DNA of 64,000 nucleotides, from NCBI RefSeq assembly GCF_026625885.1, contig NZ_CP113068.1, positions 2,914,001 through 2,978,000 on the forward strand, written 5' to 3'. Numbering within the stretch: position 1 is the first letter of the stretch; the number at the start of each line of letters is the position of its first letter. The notes beneath the pieces were generated by a model. The model searched no databases and was not told where the DNA came from. It worked only from the letters and a program-made list of their open reading frames with translations. Source of the DNA: Roseateles sp. SL47. GTDB lineage: Bacteria > Pseudomonadota > Gammaproteobacteria > Burkholderiales > Burkholderiaceae_C. A program made the translations under genes and the position numbers. Below are positions 52,277 through 60,783 of this stretch, one piece after another.

Positions 52277-53060
52277 CTTCCGCATGGGCGATTTTCCCGC
52301 GCTGCCCGGCAGCGCTGGGGGCACGGCCTCGACCGGAGCGGTGCGCATGGCCTCGGCCAGCAGCGCCGTGACCGGGGGGGCGGACACCCCGCGCTTCGGC
52401 GCGCTTTATCAGCAGCTCCAGCGGGAAGTCACACGCTACATCGAACAAGGGGAGGGCGGCGCATCGTTGAGCCCTGAAGGCGCCTGGCACCGGCAACAGC
52501 TGCAGGGGGCGTTCTCCAGCGGCACGGAGGCATCACGGACCTCGGGCGCCGCAGTCACCGCCTCCGGCGCCGATGCGGCCTCTGCCGCCAGCCCGGCGCA
52601 GCAGCAGGCGTTCGTGGAACAGGTGCTGCCGCTGGCGCGCGAGGCCGCAGGCCGCCTGGGCGTGTCTCCTGAAGTGCTGACGGCGCAGGCGGCGTTGGAA
52701 ACCGGCTGGGGCCGTGCCCCGATCCGTCGTGCCGACGGTGCCAGCACCCACAACTTCTTTGGCATCAAGGCCGGCGGGAGCTGGACCGGTGAGGTGGCCA
52801 TGGCCGCAACCACCGAGGTGGAGGACGGAACCGCCGTCGCCCGCCAGGCGGCATTCCGCGCCTATGCCTCGCCCGCGCAGTCCTTCCAGGATCTGGCCAG
52901 CCTGATCAGCAGCAGCCAGCGTTATCAGGGCGCGCTGGGGACCGGGGCCGATGCCCGGGCCTACGGCCAGGCCCTGCAGCGCGGCGGTTACGCCACCGAT
53001 CCCGACTATGCGGACAAGCTGGCGCGTGTGGCCGCCCGGATCCAGGGAGGCACGCCATGA
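52263..53060 (+). CDS. Stand-alone flagellar glucosaminidase (FlgJ C-terminal domain type)
   Basis: A 265-residue peptidoglycan hydrolase that should open the wall for the rod. Residues ~110-265 match the GH73/FlgJ muramidase domain: SPEVLTAQAALETGWGRAPI with the catalytic Glu, HNFFGIKAGGSW, and FRAYASPAQSFQDLASLI. The N-terminal ~100 residues are low complexity and lack the FlgJ rod-cap domain, which is encoded separately at 60381. ATG 52263 has AGGAG 7 nt upstream; ATG 52257 is too close to it. The gene ends 8 nt before the convergent flgA stop. Confidence 0.88.
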   Translation: MRNADFRMGDFPALPGSAGGTASTGAVRMASASSAVTGGADTPRFGALYQQLQREVTRYIEQGEGGASLSPEGAWHRQQLQGAFSSGTEASRTSGAAVTASGADAASAASPAQQQAFVEQVLPLAREAAGRLGVSPEVLTAQAALETGWGRAPIRRADGASTHNFFGIKAGGSWTGEVAMAATTEVEDGTAVARQAAFRAYASPAQSFQDLASLISSSQRYQGALGTGADARAYGQALQRGGYATDPDYADKLARVAARIQGGTP

Positions 53061-53068
53061 GCAGCCGG

Positions 53069-53773
53069 TCAGCGCAGGTCGGCCGGTTCCACCATGCCGA
53101 CGTCCAGCACACGGGCCTGGATGATGCGTCCGCTGTTGATGTTGCGCACGCGGATCAGCCCCTGGCGGGCCCCGCTGTCCAGCGCTTCACCCTGGCCTTC
53201 CACGCGCACGCCGTCGCGGCTGGCCAGGATGCGCACCGCATCGCCCCGGCGCACCAGGACCGCCGCCACCAGCAGGCGCTTCTGCAGCACCTGGCCCGGC
53301 TTCAGGCTGGTGCGGGCCGCCAGGCCGGTGTCCAGCGTGGAGAGCGCATCCAGGGTCTGGCTGATGTCGCGACGCTGCAGTTGCACATCACTGTCACTGA
53401 CCGCCTGGCCGGTGTTCACCGCCTGGGTCATCACCAGCACTTCCGCGCTCAGCGTGGCGCGCAGCAGGTAGTCCTGCGGCGCCACGCGGGCGGCATCGTC
53501 CAGGCAACGGGCCACCAGCCGGATACGGCCGAGGCTGCGGCTGTCCTGCAGCGCAATGTCCCAGCCGGCCGGGCAGGCCGGCCGGGGGCGGGGCGCCGGC
53601 TGGGTCAGCTGCACATCGGCGGCCAGCAGGCCGGCCTGATCGGCCTGGTCCAACAGGGCGCGCCGGGCAACTTCGACCACCTGGGTATCCAGGTCGGCCG
53701 TGGCTGCGGGCAGCGCCGCCAGGGCGCCAGTCATCCAGGCCATCAGGCCAACGAATAGAAGGGGAACTCGCAT
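53069..53773 (-). CDS. flgA: P-ring assembly chaperone FlgA (lateral type)
   Basis: A 234-residue periplasmic chaperone for FlgI. It has a Sec signal peptide (VPLLFVGLMAWMTGALA) and the SAF-type C-terminal domain with TGQAVSDSDVQLQRRDIS, LKPGQVLQKRLL and VRNINSGRIIQARVLD, all typical of FlgA. Its ATG (complement of 53771-53773) overlaps the flgB ATG (53772-53774), so the divergent genes share start-codon bases. No ribosome-binding site is evident on this strand; ATG 53779 is an alternative. Confidence 0.92.
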   Translation of the reverse strand: MRVPLLFVGLMAWMTGALAALPAATADLDTQVVEVARRALLDQADQAGLLAADVQLTQPAPRPRPACPAGWDIALQDSRSLGRIRLVARCLDDAARVAPQDYLLRATLSAEVLVMTQAVNTGQAVSDSDVQLQRRDISQTLDALSTLDTGLAARTSLKPGQVLQKRLLVAAVLVRRGDAVRILASRDGVRVEGQGEALDSGARQGLIRVRNINSGRIIQARVLDVGMVEPADLR

Positions 53774-54146
53774 GAGCATCGATTTCAGCAAGGCGGCCGG
53801 TGTCCACGACGATGCACTGCGGCTGCGGGCGGAGCGGACCAAGGTCCTGGCCTCCAACATTGCCAACGTCAGCACGCCGGGATATCAAGCACGGGATCTT
53901 GATTTTGCCGCGTCGCTGCAGTCGGCCCTCGGGTCCGGGGATGGATTTGCCCACGAACTGCCGCTGGACACCAGCGGGCAGGACCTGATGTACCGCGTGC
54001 CCTACCACCCCTCTCAGGACGGCAACACCGTCGAGCTGGGCGTGGAGCAGGCGTCCTTTGCACAGAACGCCCTGGATTTCCAGACCAGCCTGACCTTCGT
54101 GAACATGAAGCTCAAGGGTCTGGCCAAGGCGATTGACGGTCAATAA
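53772..54146 (+). CDS. flgB: Proximal rod protein FlgB (lateral type)
   Basis: A 124-residue rod subunit secreted through the flagellar export system. It has the rod/hook N-terminal motif ASNIANVSTPGYQARDLDF and a C-terminal helix (TSLTFVNMKLKGLAKAI). The ATG at 53772 has a GGGG-type ribosome-binding site 8 nt upstream. It is the first gene of the flgB-L operon; its promoter must lie within flgA because no intergenic DNA separates them. Confidence 0.94.
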   Translation: MSIDFSKAAGVHDDALRLRAERTKVLASNIANVSTPGYQARDLDFAASLQSALGSGDGFAHELPLDTSGQDLMYRVPYHPSQDGNTVELGVEQASFAQNALDFQTSLTFVNMKLKGLAKAIDGQ

Positions 54147-54159
54147 GGGGAGAGACGCG

Positions 54160-54585
54160 ATGTCCTTCAAGCAGATCAGCCAGATTGCCGGCTCGGCCAT
54201 GTCGGCCCAGACGGTGCGGCTCAACACGATTGCCAGCAACCTGGCCAATGCGCAGTCCGCGTCCGGCACGCAGGACAACACCTATCACGCTCGCAAGCCG
54301 GTGTTTGCTGCGCTGGCCGCCCGCGAAGGGCTGGGCGATCAGCAACTGGCCGGGACCCGCGTGCAGGTGCTGGATGTGGTGGAAAGCCAGGAGCCGCTGC
54401 GCAAGGCCTATGAGCCGGAGAACCCGCTGGCCAATGAAAACGGCGAGGTCTTCTACCCGAACGTCAATCCGGTGGCGGAGATGACCGACATGCTCTCCGC
54501 CTCACGGGCCTTCGAAACCAATGTCGAAGTGCTGTCCCGGCTGAAGTCCATGCAGCAATCCCTGCTGCGCCTGGGCGAGAACTGA
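54160..54585 (+). CDS. flgC: Proximal rod protein FlgC (lateral type)
   Basis: A 141-residue rod subunit with the N-terminal motif LNTIASNLANAQSASGTQDN, the middle segment YEPENPLANENGEVFYPNVNPVAEM and the C-terminal SASRAFETNVEVLSRLKSM helix, all diagnostic of FlgC. ATG 54160 follows AAGGGGAGA, a strong ribosome-binding site, 13 nt after flgB. Confidence 0.96.
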   Translation: MSFKQISQIAGSAMSAQTVRLNTIASNLANAQSASGTQDNTYHARKPVFAALAAREGLGDQQLAGTRVQVLDVVESQEPLRKAYEPENPLANENGEVFYPNVNPVAEMTDMLSASRAFETNVEVLSRLKSMQQSLLRLGEN

Positions 54586-54612
54586 TCTTCAAGACCTCAC
54601 ACGGAGCCCCCC

Positions 54613-55266
54613 ATGAGCACTGCCGTCACCAACACCACGTCCAGCAGCACGTCCTCGACCGGGACGGGCATCGCCGCCAACGGCGACCTCAGCAGCCTGT
54701 TCACCACGCTTCTGGTGGCCCAGATCAAGAACCAGGACCCGCTGTCACCGCAGGACCCCTCGCAGTTCGTCAGCCAGCTCACCCAGCTCAGCCAGGTCGA
54801 GTCGATGCAGCAGCTCACCTCGCAGGGCCAGACCAACACCAGCATGCTGGCCAGTCTTCAACTGATGACCCTGGGCGCGCAGGTCGGATCGACGCTGCAG
54901 GCGGCGGTCTCTTCCGTCTCGCTCTCCGGCCAGCCGGTGGACCTGCGCTTCACGCTGGATGCCTCCAGCCGTGGCAACACCCTGGTGATCACCGGCAGCG
55001 ACGGCCGCGCGCAGCGCGTGGAGCTGGGCTCGCTGGGCAAGGGCGAGCAGGCCTACACCCTGGACCCGGCCAAGCTCGGGCTGGGCAACGGCACCTACAG
55101 CCTCAGCATCGAGACGCAGAACAAGCAGAGCGTGTCGGTGGAGACGCTGGCCCGCCTGGACGGCGTCCGGCTGTCCGCCGATGGCAACGTCATGCTGCAA
55201 CTGGCCGGCGTGGGTGAAGTCACCAGCCAGTCGATCACGCAGTTCAAGGGGCGCGTCGGTTCCTGA
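54613..55266 (+). CDS. flgD: Hook scaffolding protein FlgD (lateral type)
   Basis: A 217-residue hook cap. The conserved N-terminal stretch (FTTLLVAQIKNQDPLSPQDPSQFVSQLTQLSQVE) identifies FlgD. The rest forms the FlgD Ig-like/tudor domains (LDLRFTLD-type VDLRFTLDASSRG, LDGVRLSADG). ATG 54613 follows CACGGAG. Confidence 0.96.
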   Translation: MSTAVTNTTSSSTSSTGTGIAANGDLSSLFTTLLVAQIKNQDPLSPQDPSQFVSQLTQLSQVESMQQLTSQGQTNTSMLASLQLMTLGAQVGSTLQAAVSSVSLSGQPVDLRFTLDASSRGNTLVITGSDGRAQRVELGSLGKGEQAYTLDPAKLGLGNGTYSLSIETQNKQSVSVETLARLDGVRLSADGNVMLQLAGVGEVTSQSITQFKGRVGS

Positions 55267-55343
55267 CGGGCCGCGGCAGCTCCTCCTTCGACCCTTTCCA
55301 ACCTGTCCCAGCAGTCCCGCATCACAGCCCCACGGAGGCCCTC

Positions 55344-56552
55344 ATGAGTTTTGAAATCGCACGCTCCGGCATCAACGCGGTCAACGCCAGCCTGGAAACC
55401 ATCAGCAACAACATCGCCAACTCCGGCACCTACGGCTTCAAGTCGAGCCGCACCAATTTCTCGGCGATGTATGCCGACAGCCATGCCAATGGTGTGGAAG
55501 CCAGCTCGGTGTCGCAGAGCCTCGACATTGGCGGCGGCCTGTTCAACACCGGCCGGGGCATGGACGCCATGATCCAGGGGCGAGGCTTCTTTGCCGTGAA
55601 GGACGATGCCGGCCAGACGGTGTTCACCCGCGTGGGCATCTTCAGCGTGGACAAGGACGGTTTCGTGATCGACAGCCTGGGCCGCAAGGCGCAGGGTTAT
55701 GCCGCCGTGCTGGATGCCAATGGCAAGCCGGTGGAGGGCGCGGGCCTGGGGGCCTTTGGGGATCTGAAGGTGGCCACCGGCCAGATTCCGGCCCAGGCCA
55801 GCGAGAAGCTCAGCTTCAACGGCAACCTCAGCGCCGACTGGACGACACCGACCGCCACGCCGTTCAACAAGGACGATCCGCTCACCTACAACAGCTCGGT
55901 GACCTCGGTGATTTATGACTCGCTGGGCACCAAGCACAGCGTGACGCAGTACTTCGTGAAGACCGGCACCGGCACCGCCGATGCCTATTACAGCTTCGAC
56001 GGCGCCGCCCCGGCGGGCGTGGGCGCCACCCTCAACTTCAATGCCCAGGGCCAGTTGACGGCCGTGCCCACGGTGACGCTGAACGCCACACCGACCAATG
56101 GTGCCGATCCGATCGCCCTGGCCATCGACTACACCGGCACCACCCAGTTCGCTGGCGACACCACGACGCTGACAAATGCCACCGACGGCTATGCCGCCGG
56201 CACGCTGACCGGGACCAGCCTCAGCGAGGACGGCTCGCTGGTGGCCACCTACAGCAATGGCGAGAAGCAGACGGTCGGCACCCTGGCGCTGGCCACCTTC
56301 GCCAATGAAAGCGGCCTGACGCCGCTGAGCGAAACCAGCTGGTCCTCCAGCCTGACCAGCGGCGTGGCGCTGTACTCGCGCCCTGGCGCGGGCACGGCCG
56401 GCAAGCTGGCGGCAGGCTCGCTGGAACAGTCCAACGTCGACATCACCGGCGAGCTGGTCAATCTGATGAGCGCCCAGCGCAACTATCAGGCCAACACCAA
56501 GGTCATCTCGACCGAGAACGACGTGATGCAGGCCCTGATGCAGGCCGTCTGA
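55344..56552 (+). CDS. flgE: Flagellar hook protein FlgE (lateral type)
   Basis: A 402-residue hook subunit. The N-terminal motif LETISNNIANSGTYGFKSSRTNF and the C-terminal SNVDITGELVNLMSAQRNYQANTKVIST helix form the hook core, and the middle carries FlgE surface domains (YDSLGTKHSVTQYFVKTG). It lies 77 nt after flgD and 10 nt before flgF. Confidence 0.96.
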   Translation: MSFEIARSGINAVNASLETISNNIANSGTYGFKSSRTNFSAMYADSHANGVEASSVSQSLDIGGGLFNTGRGMDAMIQGRGFFAVKDDAGQTVFTRVGIFSVDKDGFVIDSLGRKAQGYAAVLDANGKPVEGAGLGAFGDLKVATGQIPAQASEKLSFNGNLSADWTTPTATPFNKDDPLTYNSSVTSVIYDSLGTKHSVTQYFVKTGTGTADAYYSFDGAAPAGVGATLNFNAQGQLTAVPTVTLNATPTNGADPIALAIDYTGTTQFAGDTTTLTNATDGYAAGTLTGTSLSEDGSLVATYSNGEKQTVGTLALATFANESGLTPLSETSWSSSLTSGVALYSRPGAGTAGKLAAGSLEQSNVDITGELVNLMSAQRNYQANTKVISTENDVMQALMQAV

Positions 56553-56562
56553 GGACCGCACG

Positions 56563-57297
56563 ATGGACGCCCTGATCTACACCGTGATGAGTGGCGGGGA
56601 GCGCATTCAGCGCGCCCAGGCCGTGCATGCCAACAATCTGGCCAACCTGGAGACGGCCGGCTTCCGGGCCAACCTGGAGCAGGCCAGCGCCGCACAGGTG
56701 AAAGGGTATGGCTACGACGCGCGCCATCTGGCGCAGGAGCGTTCGGATGTGATCAGCGCCCGTGCCGGCAGCCAGCGGGAGACCGGCCGCGAGCTGGATG
56801 TGGCGGTGCAGGGCGACGGGCTGTTTGCCGTGGCGCAGAACGGGCCGGACGGCGCGGAGGCCTACACCCGTTCCGGCAACTTCACGCTGGACGCGGACGG
56901 CCGCTTGCTGCTGGGGCGCCATGCGGTGCTGGGCGAGGGCGGGCCGATTGTGCTGCCGCCGCATGACCGTCTGGAGATCCTGGCCGATGGCACGGTGTCC
57001 ATCCTCAGCGGCGGCGCGACCGAGATGCAGCCGGTGGACAAGCTGAAGCTGGTCAAGCCGGACTTCGCCACGCTGACCAAGAACGAGGCCGGCCTGCTGG
57101 TGACGCGTGACGGCAGCAGCCCGGACACCGATGCCACGGTGAAGGTGGCGGCGGGCAAGCTCGAATCCAGCAATGTGTCCGCCGTCGAAGAGATGGTGGC
57201 CACGATGAATCTGGCGCGGGATTTTGAGCTGCAGATGCGGCTCTACAAGGCCACGGACGGCATGGCCGATACCGGCAACCGCCTGATGCGCGAATGA
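56563..57297 (+). CDS. flgF: Proximal rod protein FlgF (lateral type)
   Basis: A 244-residue rod subunit with the N-terminal HANNLANLETAGFRANL motif, the internal VAVQGDGLFAV and YTRSGNFTLDADGRLLLG segments, and the C-terminal ESSNVSAVEEMVATMNLARDFELQMRLYK helix. FlgF size and motifs are standard. It is followed by flgG after 28 nt. Confidence 0.95.
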   Translation: MDALIYTVMSGGERIQRAQAVHANNLANLETAGFRANLEQASAAQVKGYGYDARHLAQERSDVISARAGSQRETGRELDVAVQGDGLFAVAQNGPDGAEAYTRSGNFTLDADGRLLLGRHAVLGEGGPIVLPPHDRLEILADGTVSILSGGATEMQPVDKLKLVKPDFATLTKNEAGLLVTRDGSSPDTDATVKVAAGKLESSNVSAVEEMVATMNLARDFELQMRLYKATDGMADTGNRLMRE

Positions 57298-57325
57298 CGA
57301 CACAGATCAAGCAAAGGAGTGCTTC

Positions 57326-58114
57326 ATGAACCCAGCAATGTGGATCAGCAAGACCGGCGTGCAGGCTCAGGATGCCAAGCTGCAGGCCATTGCCAACAAC
57401 CTGGCCAACGTCAACACGGTGGGCTTTAAGCGCGACCGGGTGATGTTCGAAGATCTGTTCTATCAGGTGGAGCGTCAGCCCGGCGCGCAGGGGAGCGACG
57501 GAACGGCGGCGCCGACCGGCGTGCAGTTGGGCAACGGGACGCGGTTGGTGGGGACGCAGAAGGTGTTCACCAACGGCAGTCTGCAATCGACCGGCCAGAG
57601 CCTGGATGTGGCGATTGTGGGCAATGGCTTTTTGCAGGTGGAAGGGCCGGATGGCCGCGCGGCGTATACCCGCGCGGGGCAGTTGCAGATCAATGCGGAA
57701 GGTCGGTTGGTGAATGCGCAGGGACTGCGGATCCAGCCGGAGATCACGGTGCCGGCAACGGCGACCGCCATCACGATCGGTGAGAACGGGATGGTGACGG
57801 CACGAGTGGCCGGCAGTGCGACCCCGACGGAGCTGGGTCAGCTCCGGTTGACCCATTTCCTGAACCCCGCCGGGCTGATGGCCTTGGGCGACAACCTGTT
57901 CCAGGAGTCGGTGGCCAGCGGCACACCGACGGAAGGCGTGCCGGGGGAGAACGGCCTGGGCACGCTGAAGCAGGGGTCGCTGGAAGGGTCCAACGTGCAG
58001 GTGGTGGAGGAAATGGTGGACATGATCGCCGCCCAGCGAACCTATGAGATGAACACCAAGGTGCTGTCCGCAGCGGACAACATGCTGCAGGTGTTGGCAC
58101 AGGCGGCGCGCTGA
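57326..58114 (+). CDS. flgG: Distal rod protein FlgG (lateral type)
   Basis: A 262-residue distal rod subunit, one of the best-conserved flagellar proteins. The motifs AIANNLANVNTVGFKRDRVMFEDL, YTRAGQLQINAEGRLVNAQG, and LEGSNVQVVEEMVDMIAAQRTYEMNTKVL are all present. The ribosome-binding site AAAGGAG lies just before the ATG. Confidence 0.97.
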   Translation: MNPAMWISKTGVQAQDAKLQAIANNLANVNTVGFKRDRVMFEDLFYQVERQPGAQGSDGTAAPTGVQLGNGTRLVGTQKVFTNGSLQSTGQSLDVAIVGNGFLQVEGPDGRAAYTRAGQLQINAEGRLVNAQGLRIQPEITVPATATAITIGENGMVTARVAGSATPTELGQLRLTHFLNPAGLMALGDNLFQESVASGTPTEGVPGENGLGTLKQGSLEGSNVQVVEEMVDMIAAQRTYEMNTKVLSAADNMLQVLAQAAR

Positions 58115-58116
58115 TC

Positions 58117-58782
58117 ATGAAGGCCGCTCGCACACTCCTTCTGGTGCCAGCGATGGTCGCGCTGGTGGCCCTCTCGGCTTGCAGCACCATCGCACCACCC
58201 GCGTGGCCAAGCAACGATCCGGGGCAGTTGCCTTTGCCCATCGCCGCCACCCCTCGGCCGGCCGGCGGTGGAGTGTTTGTGGCAGGGCGCAGCGCCAGCC
58301 TGATCGCGGATACACGGGCGTTCCGGTCCGGGGATGTGTTGACGGTGGTGCTGGAGGAGGCGACGCAAGCATCCAAGAAGGCCGATACCCAGATGGGCAA
58401 GGACAGCAGCCATGGGTTGACCATGGACCTGAATGGGAAGACGCGGTCCTACAGCCTGGGCGCGGATCGGGATTTCACCGGCAGCGCAGCAAGCTCCCAG
58501 CAGAACACGCTGCAGGGCGCCATCACGGTGGTGGTGCAGGAGGTGATGGGCAACGGGCTGCTGCGCGTGGCCGGGGAGAAGAGCCTCACGCTGAATCAGG
58601 GCGAAGAATTGGTGCGGGTGGCGGGGTATGTGCGGCCGGCGGATGTGGATAGCGACAACCGGGTGTCGTCGCAGCGGGTGGCGAATGCGAGGATTCTGTA
58701 CAGCGGGCGTGGGGCGTTGGCGGATGCCAATACACCAGGGTGGTTGACGAGGTGGTTTGTGTCGCCTTGGGCGCCGATTTGA
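58117..58782 (+). CDS. flgH: L-ring lipoprotein FlgH (lateral type)
   Basis: A 221-residue outer-membrane bushing protein. The lipoprotein signal ends with the lipobox LSAC at about residues 19-22. The family motifs AFRSGDVLTVVLEEATQASKKA, NTLQGAITVVVQEVMGNGLLRVAGEKSL and GYVRPADVDSDNRVSSQRVANARI follow. It begins 2 nt after flgG. In most clusters flgI follows at once; here 462 bp of non-coding DNA intervene. Confidence 0.96.
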   Translation: MKAARTLLLVPAMVALVALSACSTIAPPAWPSNDPGQLPLPIAATPRPAGGGVFVAGRSASLIADTRAFRSGDVLTVVLEEATQASKKADTQMGKDSSHGLTMDLNGKTRSYSLGADRDFTGSAASSQQNTLQGAITVVVQEVMGNGLLRVAGEKSLTLNQGEELVRVAGYVRPADVDSDNRVSSQRVANARILYSGRGALADANTPGWLTRWFVSPWAPI

Positions 58783-58822
58783 GTTGAGTTGCTCTGAGGG
58801 GCTTGGGGTGGGGGTGTCGGGT

Positions 58823-58870
58823 TGGCTTTTGGCTTTTGGGTTTGGGCTTGGGCTTGGGCTTTGGGCGCGG
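58823..58870. repeat. T/G-rich tandem repeat (TTGGGC/TTTTGGC-like units)
   Basis: Degenerate 6-7-nt units such as TTTTGGC, TTTGGGC and TTGGGC are repeated about seven times just after flgH. The strand bias (G and T against C and A) is strong. Not coding. Confidence 0.6.
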
Positions 58871-58931
58871 CTGCGGACGCCAACGGGGGCCGGAGCCGAG
58901 GTGAGGCCGCGCATGCACAGGCCGGAGCAAC

Positions 58932-59030
58932 GGAAGAGAACTGGGGCCCTGTTTTCTCCATGTCATTCCTGTCTGGCTCCGCCAGCCATTCCCTTCTTTA
59001 CTTACGAAAACAGGACCCCAGTCCTCTTCC
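58932..59030. repeat. Long inverted repeat with internal hairpin, MITE-like
   Basis: The 25-nt arms at 58932-58956 and 59006-59030 are reverse complements with only two mismatches. The similarity continues outward to a GCAAC/GTTGC pair with a 4-nt indel. The 49-nt spacer contains a smaller hairpin, CTGGC-TCC-GCCAG. As RNA it would fold into one long stem. It could be a miniature mobile element or REP-like repeat, or an operon-internal attenuator. Confidence 0.65.
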
Positions 59031-59244
59031 TTTCGTTGCACCGCGTCCCGCCACAGTCCCGATGCGACCGATCAGGATCCGGGGGGCGTGAGCACCGGTA
59101 CGTGCCGGTGAGTGCAGGCGGATCCCAACGGACGCCGGGGGCTGGGGTGAATCGTGTTGGCGGTGTGTGATGGGTGAGAGGCGTCCTGGGTGAGGGTCAA
59201 GGCCGGCATTCAAGAGACGGACTAAACGCTTTTAAGGGGTGGTG

Positions 59245-60345
59245 ATGATGTTGAAGTTGTTGCTTGCATTTGTTCTTGTGACCCTGGGTCTCAGCGCCGA
59301 GGCCGCACAGACCGTGCGCCAACTGGTCAACGTGGAAGGAGTGCGGGAGAACCAATTGCTGGGGTATGGGCTGGTGGTCGGCCTCAACGGCAGCGGCGAC
59401 AGTACCCAGGTGAAGTTCGCCGGGCAGTCCGTGTCCAATTTGGTGAAGCAGTTCGGGGTGAAGCTGCCCGAGCGGACCGAAGCAAAGTCGCGCAATGTGG
59501 CCGCCGTGATGGTGAGCGCCATGTTTCCCAGTGGCTATCGGCGCGGCCAAACCATTGATGTGACGGTGTCGTCGTTGGGAGATGCCAAGAGCCTGCGCGG
59601 AGGTACGCTCCTGCTCACCGAACTGCATGCCGCCGATGGCGAGGTCTATGCGCTGGCCCAGGGTAATCTGGTGGTGACCGGGCTCAATGCACAAGGGCAG
59701 AGCGGCTCCAGCGTGACCGTTAATACACCCACCGCCGGACGGGTGCCGAATGGGGCAAGCATCGAGCGGGAAATCGAGTCGGATTTCGGGTCCCGGCCAG
59801 AGGTGGTGCTGAACCTCAAGCGCCCCAGCTTCGAGACCGCCACCAAGATCGTGAATGCAGTCAATGAACGCTTCGGGGTGGACACAGCCACCACACGCGA
59901 CGGCACCAGCGTGATGGTGCGCGCCCCCGCCGGCAGCACCGAACGGGTGGCCTTCGTGGCACGCCTGGAGGGGCTGAGCGTGGACGCAGCAGCCGCTCTG
60001 CCCCGTGTGATCTTTAATTCACGCACCGGAACGGTCGTGATCGCCGACGGCGTGAAGGTGAGGGCCGCAGCGGTGTCGCATGGCTCGCTGAAGGTGGTGA
60101 TCAGCGAAACGCCGCAGGTGAGCCAGCCCAATCCCTTGAGCCAGGGCAAGACCCAGGTGGTGCCGCAGTCCCAGGTGCGGGTGGACCAGGGGGACGGGCG
60201 GATGTTCCGCTGGCCCGCCGGAACCTCGCTGCAGTCCATCGTGGATATGGTGAACAGCATCGGCGCCAACCCGGATGACCTGATGGCCATCCTGCAAGCC
60301 CTGGATCAGGCCGGCGCCATCGAAGGCGAGCTTCAGGTGATCTGA
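59245..60345 (+). CDS. flgI: P-ring protein FlgI (lateral type)
   Basis: A 366-residue periplasmic bushing protein. It has a Sec signal ([18 protein letters not shown]) and the conserved [47 protein letters not shown] and [21 protein letters not shown] segments. It needs FlgA and disulphide formation to assemble. ATG 59245 or 59248 is likely, after AAGGGG; two upstream GTG codons are in frame. Confidence 0.96.
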   Translation: MMLKLLLAFVLVTLGLSAEAAQTVRQLVNVEGVRENQLLGYGLVVGLNGSGDSTQVKFAGQSVSNLVKQFGVKLPERTEAKSRNVAAVMVSAMFPSGYRRGQTIDVTVSSLGDAKSLRGGTLLLTELHAADGEVYALAQGNLVVTGLNAQGQSGSSVTVNTPTAGRVPNGASIEREIESDFGSRPEVVLNLKRPSFETATKIVNAVNERFGVDTATTRDGTSVMVRAPAGSTERVAFVARLEGLSVDAAAALPRVIFNSRTGTVVIADGVKVRAAAVSHGSLKVVISETPQVSQPNPLSQGKTQVVPQSQVRVDQGDGRMFRWPAGTSLQSIVDMVNSIGANPDDLMAILQALDQAGAIEGELQVI

Positions 60346-60380
60346 TGCAGTTGATCTGACACCCGAACGGAGTTTTATCC

Positions 60381-60719
60381 ATGATCGATCTGCCGCAGAA
60401 CACACCCGTGCCGCTGGACAACAAGCCGGACGCAGAAGCCCGCGTCAAGGCCCAGGCCACCGACGCCGCCGTGAAATTTGAGGCGTTTTTTATCAAGCAG
60501 ATGATCAGCCAGATGCGCGCCGGCACCCGCGCCCTGGCCGATGAGGACAGCGCCGACAGTAAACGCGTGAACCAGGACATGCTGGACCTGGCCGATGGGC
60601 TGGTGGCCGACGCCCTGGCCCAGCAGCGGGCGTTCGGCATCGCCGATCTGATGCTGAAACAGGTGCTGCCGCATTTAAGTGAAAGCCCGGCCGCGTCGCC
60701 TTCTTCCAAGGAACGGTGA
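60381..60719 (+). CDS. flgJ: Rod cap protein FlgJ, rod-binding domain only
   Basis: A 112-residue protein equal to the N-terminal rod-cap half of classical FlgJ (about 310 residues). The conserved KFEAFFIKQMISQMRAGTRAL and the C-terminal GLVADALAQQRAFGIADLMLKQV are present. The muramidase half is missing and is encoded as a separate gene at 52263, about 8 kb upstream beside flgN. Located between flgI and flgK as usual. Confidence 0.93.
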   Translation: MIDLPQNTPVPLDNKPDAEARVKAQATDAAVKFEAFFIKQMISQMRAGTRALADEDSADSKRVNQDMLDLADGLVADALAQQRAFGIADLMLKQVLPHLSESPAASPSSKER

Positions 60720-60783
60720 AGCCGGTCCGGCGCCCCTCGCGCTGGCCTGCGTCATTCCCCCACCCCCAGACTTCGCCCCCGCC

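Larger units (their letters stand above)
58783..59244. other. Non-coding insertion between flgH and flgI
   Basis: The flgB-L operon is tightly packed except for this gap. It contains a TTGGGC-type tandem repeat (58823-58870), a long near-perfect inverted repeat (58932-59030) and a small hairpin CACCGG/CCGGTG (59093-59110). No open reading frame with gene-like features is seen. An AAGGGG ribosome-binding site for flgI lies at its right end (59234-59239). Confidence 0.6.
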
